A DNA stretch of 40,613 bases from Paludisphaera rhizosphaerae (GTDB lineage Bacteria; Planctomycetota; Planctomycetia; Isosphaerales; Isosphaeraceae), in contig NZ_JAALCR010000043.1 in assembly GCF_011065895.1 (NCBI RefSeq), positions 1 to 40,613 on the forward strand. Reading direction: 5' to 3'. Each line of letters starts with the position of its first letter. Within the stretch, counting starts at the first letter, position 1. Positions 34,498-40,613 of the stretch are shown here, piece after piece. A model generated the notes under the pieces. It had not been told where the DNA came from. It made no database searches and saw only the letters and a program-made list of their open reading frames with translations. The translations under genes were made by a program, and so were the position numbers.

Positions 34498-36843
34498 ATG
34501 GCGAGGCAGGCCGGCGCGAGCGTCAACGGCGATCTGGACCGGTGGACCGTGGAAGCGGGCCAACCCGACGGTCTGCTGCTTCAGGCGTTCCTCACCCGCG
34601 ACGAGGACGCCGCCGAGGAGGCCTTCCGCCGCCTGGTCGACCGCCACGCGGCGGCCGTGATCCGCGTCTGCCGCGACGTCCTGGGCGACGAACACGAGGC
34701 GCAGGACGCCGCGCAGGCCGTGTTCCTGGTCCTGGCCCGCAAGGCGGCGACGATCGGCCGGCCGGATTCGCTCGGCTCCTGGCTGCACGGCGTGGCGCTT
34801 CGAGTGGCTCGCAGGGCGCGAGACGGCTCCGAGCGTCGTCGACGGGCCGAGGCGAAGGGCGGAGCGGCGACGGCCGAGCGCGCCTCGGGCGTTGCGGCGA
34901 TCGACCCGGACGACCTCCAGATCCTCCACGAGGAGCTGGACCGGCTCCCCGACGGCTACCGCCTGCCGCTGGTCCTCTGCTACTTCGAGGGCTACACCCA
35001 GGAGCGGGCCGCCGGCGTGCTCGGCTGGCCGTACGGAACGCTTCAGGCCCGGCTCCACCGAGGCCGACGCAAGCTCCGCGAAGCCCTCGTCCGTCGCGAC
35101 CCCGCCCTCCGCGGGGCCATGGCCGCCCTCGTCGGCTTCCGACCCGACCCCGCCGAATGGACGACCCGAACCGCCCGCGCCGCCGTCCGCTTCTCCGGCA
35201 CGGGCGCCCAGGAACTCGTCGGCCCGAACGTCGCCCAGTTGGCCCTCGCCTCCGCCGGTTCGACGACGCCCGCCCTCGCCTCGGCCGCCGGCCTGCTGGC
35301 TCTGGGAATCGCTTTGGGCGCCGTCTGGTTCGCGGGCTTCCGCCAGCCGGCAAACGACCTGCCAACAACACAGTCAGAAGCGCCTATCCTCCCTTCTCCC
35401 CTGGTGGGAGAAGGTGCCCCAGAGGGGCGGATGAGGGGGGTCGTCACCGTCGCTAAACCTGGGGATCCCCCTCATCCGGCCTTCGGCCACCTTCTCCCAC
35501 CAGGGGAGAAGGGAGGAAGTTCTCGCCCCAGCCTCGATCTGACCTCTGCGCCCAACACTTCAAGCCCCGTTCCTCCACCCCCCGCCGGCCTCGCGGCGTC
35601 CGTCGCCCCCACCCCCGAGCCTCGTCGAGCTATCGACGGCCGGGAGTTGTTCCAGCGGATCTGGGCGGCCAACGACGCTCGCAGCCACGGCGGCGACGGG
35701 CTCGGGCCGGTGTTCAACGCCCGGTCTTGCCTGGACTGCCACGACCAGGGGGGCGTCGGCGGGTCGGGCTCGGCGATCCACAACATCGACGTCGCCACGG
35801 TCGGGCCGGCGGGGATCGGCGGCGGGGAGTTCTTCTACGCCTTCAGCATGAACTTCGGCGGCCAGGGCTTCGAGTACCGGTTCGGCTACGACCCCTCGCA
35901 GTGGGCCTCGGCCGACGGTACGCGCCGGACCGACGCCTCGGCGGCCTCGGCCGTGCATCCCGGGTTCCGCGACTCGCGGAGCGTCGTCCTGCACCGGTTT
36001 GGGGTCGACCCGACCTACGCCGCCTGGCGCGACGCCGTCCCCGGGCTGCACGGGAACGTCGACGTCCGGGTCTCCCAGCGCAACCCGTCGCCGCTGTTCG
36101 GCCTGGGGCTGATCGACGCCATCCCGGACGAGGCGATCATCGCCCACGCCCGCCGGGGAGGGGGACGGGTCGCCCGCGTCGAGGGGGGCCGCGTCGGCCG
36201 GTTCGGCTGGAAGGCCCAGACGGCGACCCTGGAGGAGTTCGTCGTCTCGGCCGCCTCGTCGGAGCTGGGCCTGGAGACCCCCGGCCGTCGCCAGGCCGAC
36301 TCGCCCCACCGCCCGGGGCTGACGTCGCCGGGGATGGACATGGACCGCGAGGAGTGCGCCGCGCTGGCCGCCTTCGTCCGCGACCTCCCCGCGCCGGTCG
36401 CCTCCACGCCGGCCGACCCGAAGGACGCGGCGGACGTCGACGAGGGCGCCAGGACCTTCCGCTCGATCGGCTGCGCCGGCTGCCACCTGCCGAAGTTGGG
36501 GGACGTCGAGGGCCTCTACAGCGACCTCCTTCTCCACGACATGGGCGCCGACCTGGCCGACGCCGCGGGCTACACCGTCTTCGGAGCCGGATCGACCGCC
36601 GACCCCGAGGATCGGGCCGCCTCCAAACGCCGCGAGTGGCGGACGCCCCCGCTGTGGGGCCTGCACGACTCCGCCCCGTACCTCCACGACGGCCGCGCCG
36701 AGACCGTCGCCCGAGCCATCGTCCTCCACGGCGGCCAGGGTTCCGCCTCGGCCGACCGCTTCACCAGACTCTCCCCCCGACGCAAGCGTCAGGTGGAGGC
36801 GTTCCTGGATTCGCTCACGGCCCCTCGCGGACGAGTGGAATAG
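34498..36843 (+). CDS. ECF sigma factor fused to a membrane anchor and di-heme cytochrome (DHOR-like)
   Basis: A 781-residue fusion. Sigma region 2 is at about 25-110 (AFRRLVDRHAAAVIRVCRD, AQDAAQAVFLVLARKA) and region 4 at 139-197 (LDRLPDGYRLPLVLCYFEG, then the YTQERAAGVLGWPYGTLQARL helix-turn-helix). One membrane helix follows at about 259-281. A low-complexity linker (282-378) contains a palindromic repeat (residues 297-340). The C-terminus resembles di-heme oxidoreductase/peroxidase proteins: CLDCH at 411-415, CAGCH at 659-663, and the family ending RTPPLWGLHDSAPYLHDGRA. AGGAG sits 7 nt before the ATG. Planctomycete ECF sigma factors with C-terminal extensions are known; a redox-sensing, membrane-tethered sigma factor is the inference. 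Confidence 0.9.
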   Translation: MARQAGASVNGDLDRWTVEAGQPDGLLLQAFLTRDEDAAEEAFRRLVDRHAAAVIRVCRDVLGDEHEAQDAAQAVFLVLARKAATIGRPDSLGSWLHGVALRVARRARDGSERRRRAEAKGGAATAERASGVAAIDPDDLQILHEELDRLPDGYRLPLVLCYFEGYTQERAAGVLGWPYGTLQARLHRGRRKLREALVRRDPALRGAMAALVGFRPDPAEWTTRTARAAVRFSGTGAQELVGPNVAQLALASAGSTTPALASAAGLLALGIALGAVWFAGFRQPANDLPTTQSEAPILPSPLVGEGAPEGRMRGVVTVAKPGDPPHPAFGHLLPPGEKGGSSRPSLDLTSAPNTSSPVPPPPAGLAASVAPTPEPRRAIDGRELFQRIWAANDARSHGGDGLGPVFNARSCLDCHDQGGVGGSGSAIHNIDVATVGPAGIGGGEFFYAFSMNFGGQGFEYRFGYDPSQWASADGTRRTDASAASAVHPGFRDSRSVVLHRFGVDPTYAAWRDAVPGLHGNVDVRVSQRNPSPLFGLGLIDAIPDEAIIAHARRGGGRVARVEGGRVGRFGWKAQTATLEEFVVSAASSELGLETPGRRQADSPHRPGLTSPGMDMDREECAALAAFVRDLPAPVASTPADPKDAADVDEGARTFRSIGCAGCHLPKLGDVEGLYSDLLLHDMGADLADAAGYTVFGAGSTADPEDRAASKRREWRTPPLWGLHDSAPYLHDGRAETVARAIVLHGGQGSASADRFTRLSPRRKRQVEAFLDSLTAPRGRVE
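35388..35517 (+). repeat. Palindromic repeat inside the sigma/cytochrome gene
   Basis: A 130-bp element with perfect 30-bp terminal inverted repeats (35388-35417 and 35488-35517, beginning TCCTCCCTTCTCCCCTGG). An inner GCGGATGAGGGGG / CCCCCTCATCCGGC pair relates it to family B. It is read through in frame as residues 297-340 of the fusion protein, between the membrane helix and the cytochrome domain. Confidence 0.85.
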
Positions 36844-36882
36844 GCGAGCCAGCCGACGATCGACTCCCTCTGTCTCAACTCT

Positions 36883-37332
36883 CTACTCCACGGGCTCGTC
36901 GTAGAAGCGATTGTAGCTGGACCATTCATCGTGTTCGTCGTCGTACCAGCCGCAGCGTCTCCAGCTTCCTTCCTCGCCTTCGATGACGTATTCCAGTACC
37001 AGATGATCCTTGTCGCCCAACAGTTGCTTCAGCCTCCGCTCGCCGCTGTAAAGAAAGAGCGTGGCCTCAAACCCAGCCGGCTGCGTCCCTTCAAAGCCCA
37101 CCAGACAAAAAGGCCCGCGCCATGCGAGTTCCAATGCTCCCGCGAACGGGCGGGGGCTCGCGATCATGGCCCACAAGAAACCATCGTTGATGCGTTCCTC
37201 TCGAATTTCGACCGGCAGCCCGAGAAACGCCTCCAGCTTGGCGAGAACGTGTCGAGCGACACGCGACACTTCGTCATTGCCATGTGAGGCATCTTTGTCA
37301 TAGTCACGCAAGAATCTGTCGAATTCATTCAC
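36883..37332 (-). CDS. Hypothetical protein next to ADP-ribosylglycohydrolase
   Basis: A 149-residue soluble acidic protein, rich in Trp, Tyr, Asp and Glu near the C-terminus (YDDEHDEWSSYNRFYDEPVE) with an FLGLPVEIREERINDGFL stretch in the middle. No signal, membrane helix or catalytic motif is seen. It starts at GTG 37332 with GAGG 9 nt upstream; the longer open frame upstream is the antisense shadow of the preceding gene. It follows the ADP-ribosylglycohydrolase stop by 20 nt, so the two are probably one operon. Its codons are less GC-biased than the neighbours. The size and acidity recall SMI1/KNR4-like immunity proteins, but I do not see that family's motif; unrecognised. Confidence 0.65.
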   Translation of the reverse strand: MNEFDRFLRDYDKDASHGNDEVSRVARHVLAKLEAFLGLPVEIREERINDGFLWAMIASPRPFAGALELAWRGPFCLVGFEGTQPAGFEATLFLYSGERRLKQLLGDKDHLVLEYVIEGEEGSWRRCGWYDDEHDEWSSYNRFYDEPVE

Positions 37333-37352
37333 TCTTCCAAACCTCTTCGGAT

Positions 37353-38315
37353 TCACGCCGACGGCCCCGTCCCCAGCAGCCCGGCGATGGCCGCTTCGAT
37401 CATGTCCATGCGGGCGAGGCCTTCGCGGAGGCTTGCCGTGATGCCCGACTCTCCCCAGTAGGCGCCGGCGAGCTGGCCGCAGACGGCGCCGGTGGTGTCG
37501 GCGTCGTCGCCGAGGTTGACGGCTCTGAGGACGGCTTCTTCGAAGCCGGCCGCATCGTGGAAGGCCCAGAGGGCGGCTTCGAGGCTCTCGACGACCCAGC
37601 CGGAGCCGCGGATCGCCGGCGGCGTCTTGCCTCGGTAGCTGCCAGAGGCCACGTCGCGGATCAGGGGGTGGAGCGGCTCGGCGGCGTCGAGCTGGAGCAG
37701 GGGGGGCCAGTCGGCGGCAAGGACCACCTCCCGCGGCTCTCCCTGGATCAAGGCGGCGAGGACTGCGGCCAGGTAGCGGCAGGCCGACGTGCAAGGTCCG
37801 CTGGCGTGCGTCGGCAGGCTCGACTCCGCCGCCAGGCGGGCCAGCTCGTCGACCTTCTCGGGATACAGCTCGACGTAGCGGATGGGGATCGGCGCCAGCC
37901 GCATGATCGAGCCGTTCCCCGCCGACGATTCCCAGGGGTCGCCGGCCCCCCGCGCGTTGCCGCCAAGCTCGAACCGGAGCAGGGCGGCGGCCGTCGTGTT
38001 GCCGATGTCGAAGCAGACGCCGTTGACCGAGTACGTCCCCAGCCGCCGCCACTTCACATAGCGGGCCGCCTGGTCGTCAAGGTCCCAGCCCACGCTCCCC
38101 AGGCTGTCGGCCAGGGCCAGGGCCATGCTGGTGTCGTCGGTCCACTCGCCGGGTCCCAGGGCGTGCGGCCCGCCGTCTCGATAGCCGACCACCGGCCGGA
38201 ACGTCCCGGGGCGATGGAACTCCACCGCCGCCCCCAGCGCATCCCCCACCGCCAGCCCCACCAGAGCCCCGCGCCGCCTGTCATCCCAAGTCTTCCCCCC
38301 CTCCGACTCCGACAT
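37353..38315 (-). CDS. ADP-ribosylglycohydrolase family protein
   Basis: A 320-residue DraG-type hydrolase that removes ADP-ribose from protein side chains or small acceptors with a di-Mg centre. Family marks: RRRGALVGLAVGDALGAAVE near the N-terminus (GDALG at 24-28), EWTDDTSMALALADSL (57-72) with metal-binding T-D-D, SAGNGSIMRLAPIPI, and VNLGDDADTTGAVCGQLAGAYWG near the C-terminus with the second metal-binding D-D-A-D-T. GGGGAG lies 7 nt before the ATG at 38315, better than the ATG at 38330. It shares an operon with the small unknown protein downstream. The target is unknown; DraG, phage-related and macro-ADP-ribose clean-up roles are all possible. Confidence 0.92.
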   Translation of the reverse strand: MSESEGGKTWDDRRRGALVGLAVGDALGAAVEFHRPGTFRPVVGYRDGGPHALGPGEWTDDTSMALALADSLGSVGWDLDDQAARYVKWRRLGTYSVNGVCFDIGNTTAAALLRFELGGNARGAGDPWESSAGNGSIMRLAPIPIRYVELYPEKVDELARLAAESSLPTHASGPCTSACRYLAAVLAALIQGEPREVVLAADWPPLLQLDAAEPLHPLIRDVASGSYRGKTPPAIRGSGWVVESLEAALWAFHDAAGFEEAVLRAVNLGDDADTTGAVCGQLAGAYWGESGITASLREGLARMDMIEAAIAGLLGTGPSA

Positions 38316-38533
38316 GACTGGACTCCCCATCGAGTCTTCAAGGACCAGGAAGATCCATGACGCCCACCACTATGAATCCCACCATCCAACACGGCAACCC
38401 TGACAGTCGCCACGTCTCAAAATCTCGACACGCCTCGATCTCGCTTAAACACGCCGACCCGAAGAAAAACGCTTGCGCAAGTCTATCTAAACACACCAGG
38501 CTGACGAAAAGCGGTTGGGACGGACCCTGGCGC

Positions 38534-39742
38534 TTATCTCGACGGCAGGCAGAGCTTTCCCAGAACGGCTGGACGGCGGGCGCCGGTGACGGAGGGGAGC
38601 GAGGTCGGCAGGCCGAAGAGCGCCTCGTGGCCGAGCACCGCGAAGGCCATCGCCTCGCGGGCGTCGCCGGGGACGCCTCGGTCGTCGCCCAGGATGAACT
38701 TCGCGGGGGCCAGCAGCTCGGCGAGGCGGCCGAAGAGGGCGGGGTTCTTCACGCCGCCGCCGGCCCCGACGACCTCGACCACCGGCGGCACGAACCGGGC
38801 GAAGGCGTCGGCCACGGTTCGGGCGGTGTACTCGGTGAGGGTCGCCATCAGGTCGGCGTCGAACCGGCCCAGCAGAGCGCCGGCCCGCTCGACGAAGTCG
38901 TCGCCGTACATCTCGAAGCCCGTCGACTTGGGGGGCTTGCGAGCGAGGTACGCGTCCTCGGCAAGCAGCCGTTCGACGAGCCCCTCATCGACCTTCCCCG
39001 CCTTCGCCAGAGCCCCGTCGCGGTCGCATGAGAGCGATCCGCCGGAGATCCGCCGGGCGAGGCGGTCGATCAGGGTGTTGGCCGGTCCGGTGTCGAAGCC
39101 GAAGACCTTCGACGGGTCGGGGTCGAGCACGGTGACGTTGGCGATCCCTCCCAGGTTGAGCACAGCGCGTCGGGAGGGTTCGGGCTCGCCCTCGCGGGGG
39201 GCGTAGAGGATGACGTCGGCGAACGGCGAGATCGGCGCTCCCTCGCCGCCGGCGGCGATGTCGCGGGCCCGGAAGTCGGCGATCGTCAGGCAGCCGGTGC
39301 GCTCGGCGAGCACGTCGCCGTCCCCCACTTGCAGCGTCGCCCCGATCGCCCCCGGCACCGAGCTGTGGTGATACACCGTCTGCCCGTGCGAGCCGATCAG
39401 GTCGATGTCCCCGGGCGCGATCCCGGCCGCCTCCAGCGTCTCCAGGCAGGCGACGGCGAAGGCCTCGGCGACGAGCACGTTCATCTCCGCCACGTCGCGG
39501 ACGCCCCACTTCGCCAGCCCAAGGATCCGGGCGCGGGTCTCGGCCGGGTAGGGGGTCTCGGCGTAGTGGATCAGCTCCACCTTCGCCCCCGGCCGACCGG
39601 CCACCGGCGTGCCGAATCCGTGGATCCGGCAGACGGCCGCGTCGATCGAATCGGCGCTGGTGCCCGAGATCATCCCCACCACCACCCGCGACGGCTTCCC
39701 CGTCCGGCCCTCGATCATCCCGCCCAGCGCACTCAGCCCCAT
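38534..39742 (-). CDS. anmK: Anhydro-N-acetylmuramic acid kinase
   Basis: Converts 1,6-anhydro-MurNAc from peptidoglycan turnover to MurNAc-6-phosphate, the MurQ substrate. The 402-residue protein carries the family start VVVGMISGTSADSIDAAV (GMISGTSADSID at 23-34), DLIGSHGQTVYHHSS, TLQVGDGDVLAERTG, RAVLNLGGIANVTVL, FDTGPANTLID and the C-terminal VVEVVGAGGGVKNPALF. AGGGGAGGG lies 5 nt before the ATG at 39742; the frame is open 30 codons upstream with no better site. MurQ, the next enzyme in the pathway, is encoded about 8 kb away in this window. The length is slightly above the usual ~370 because of N-terminal residues. Confidence 0.93.
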   Translation of the reverse strand: MGLSALGGMIEGRTGKPSRVVVGMISGTSADSIDAAVCRIHGFGTPVAGRPGAKVELIHYAETPYPAETRARILGLAKWGVRDVAEMNVLVAEAFAVACLETLEAAGIAPGDIDLIGSHGQTVYHHSSVPGAIGATLQVGDGDVLAERTGCLTIADFRARDIAAGGEGAPISPFADVILYAPREGEPEPSRRAVLNLGGIANVTVLDPDPSKVFGFDTGPANTLIDRLARRISGGSLSCDRDGALAKAGKVDEGLVERLLAEDAYLARKPPKSTGFEMYGDDFVERAGALLGRFDADLMATLTEYTARTVADAFARFVPPVVEVVGAGGGVKNPALFGRLAELLAPAKFILGDDRGVPGDAREAMAFAVLGHEALFGLPTSLPSVTGARRPAVLGKLCLPSR

Positions 39743-40362
39743 GTCGCCCTCCCCTGAATCATTCCCTCCCAACATCGTAACAAGCGCCAGCCGCCCGCCG
39801 ATTGGGTTCCTTCGCACCGACCACGATTCCAACCCGTTCGACGCAACCCTCGATCAAGCAACCACTTGAGCCTCCCAAACTTGGCCTCGAATTTTGGCTT
39901 CCTTTGGCGAGAACATGAAGCTCCACTTGCTTCAAAAGCTCTCCTGGGGCGCCATGCCCACGCTCGTCGTGGGCCCGCGATCGCCAACGCCCGCCGAACC
40001 GCGCCAAGCCGAATCAAGACGGCCTGACTGCGACTTCGACTGGCTTCGTTCGCCGAAGCACTCGGACCGCTCAACGCCCTCCAAAGCACGTCCCCCATGA
40101 GGTTTACGCCACACCGAAATTTGGCTTCGATCGGCAAGAAGCACAGGCATTCTCGCTCGCCTTCCCTCGGGTTTCCGAATTGAGAAAGAGCCCGCGTCCA
40201 CCGCCTTCTATTCTCACTATGGACCCAACGAGCCTCCCCCGAACGCCGACCGGACGGATTTCTCAAAAAAACAATTTTCCCCCGGTCCTGGATTCCGACG
40301 CGTGCTGACCGTTTCGATGGCCTCCGACGGAAGATAGTGCCCGGCCGCCGTCGTCCTAATTC
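39743..40362. other. Gene-free region with dispersed motif
   Basis: No open frame here has a family pattern or ribosome binding site. Degenerate copies of a TTTGGCTTCG-type motif with TTCGCCG or GGCGAGA tails lie at about 39881-39912, 40039-40059 and 40117-40140, as in the gene-free region 2290-3285. A run ending TTTCTCAAAAAAACAATTTT near 40261-40280 is the least GC-rich spot in the stretch. Confidence 0.5.
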
Positions 40363-40457
40363 GTAGGGGCACCCCTCGTGGGTGCCCGATCGCCATGGGA
40401 TGCCCAATCGCCGTTGAATGTCCACGGCGGTCGGGCACCCACGAGGGGCGCCCCTAC
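40363..40457 (-). repeat. 95-bp inverted-repeat element, copy 2 (inverted)
   Basis: Same length as the element at 20371-20465 and in opposite orientation: its centre, read on the minus strand, also begins GTGGACATTCAAC. The 32-bp arms (40363-40394 and 40426-40457) pair at 31 of 32 positions, counting one G-T. At two arm positions that differ from copy 1, both arms have changed together. Confidence 0.85.
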
Positions 40458-40536
40458 AGGTTGGGGCGACCCAATCGGTCGATCCCTGGGCAAACTTTGG
40501 GAGGCAGACCTCCGAGGCGACGCGGTTGCCCCAAGT

Positions 40537-40571
40537 CCCCTCTCCCGCCGGGAGAGGGTGGCCCGAAGGGC
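40537..40571. repeat. Short palindrome CTCTCCCGCCGGGAGAG with tail
   Basis: The palindrome CCCTCTCCCGCCGGGAGAGGG is followed by TGGCCCGAAGGGC. It resembles one end of a family B element and the short palindrome at 14668-14693. The remaining sequence to the window end shows no gene; the final ATG (40611-40613) could begin one beyond the edge. Confidence 0.6.
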
Positions 40572-40613
40572 AATACTGTTCGGCAAGGGAATTGAGCTTC
40601 AGAAGAAGCGATG

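Noticed and set aside
32454-34526. 690-codon minus-strand frame across the PEP-CTERM and methyltransferase genes
   Set aside because: Both plus-strand genes are clear; the antisense product has no domain pattern.
39733-40425. 230-codon minus-strand open frame at the right edge
   Set aside because: It runs through the dispersed motif and the 95-bp hairpin, has Arg/Ser-rich content and no ribosome binding site or family match.

Overview
The window is a high-GC bacterial chromosome segment that looks planctomycete, most likely Isosphaeraceae (Singulisphaera/Paludisphaera-like). The evidence is two PEP-CTERM proteins, an ECF sigma factor fused to a membrane anchor and a di-heme cytochrome, a four-ACT aspartokinase, frequent GTG starts, and gene-sparse stretches with dispersed palindromic repeats. 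Genus is inferred from style, not from a marker gene. No rRNA, tRNA, CRISPR array or transposase was seen.

Layout. 1-2289: a small unknown protein and an ABC-F ATPase. 2290-7500: an accessory insert consisting of about 1 kb without genes and one 1376-residue gene with an N-terminal NACHT/STAND-type NTPase and a C-terminal PD-(D/E)XK-type nuclease. Its 3' end abuts a vapC toxin cut down to its first codons, beside an intact Phd-type antitoxin, so this looks like a recombination junction. 7838-10754: aspartokinase and a RES-type toxin with its Xre/MbcA-type antitoxin. 10895-16239: small membrane proteins, a glycosyltransferase, UDP-glucose 6-dehydrogenase and a TPR protein. 16770-22550: a PEP-CTERM protein, a zinc-ribbon/coiled-coil protein overlapping a GyrI-like protein, a membrane protein with PDGTPG repeats, and two tandem secreted paralogues carrying Y-x-P-x3-W motifs. 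22811-28648: biotin ligase, pyruvate carboxylase and a fumarylacetoacetate-hydrolase-family enzyme, separated by copies of a ~164-bp palindromic repeat. 28996-32368: a three-gene operon of Na+/solute symporter, MurQ etherase and BadF-type amino-sugar kinase. 32709-36843: a second PEP-CTERM protein, a methyltransferase and the sigma/cytochrome fusion. 36883-39742: a small unknown protein, an ADP-ribosylglycohydrolase and AnmK. 39743-40613: gene-free, with repeats.

How the genes work together. The symporter, kinase, MurQ and AnmK make a plausible peptidoglycan amino-sugar recycling route: MurNAc or anhydro-MurNAc to MurNAc-6-phosphate to GlcNAc-6-phosphate. The biotin ligase would charge the neighbouring pyruvate carboxylase. 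The two toxin-antitoxin loci (one broken) and the NTPase-nuclease form the defence-like part. The strongest candidates for something new are the NTPase-nuclease gene at its truncated-vapC junction, and the sigma-membrane-cytochrome fusion whose linker contains a palindromic repeat.
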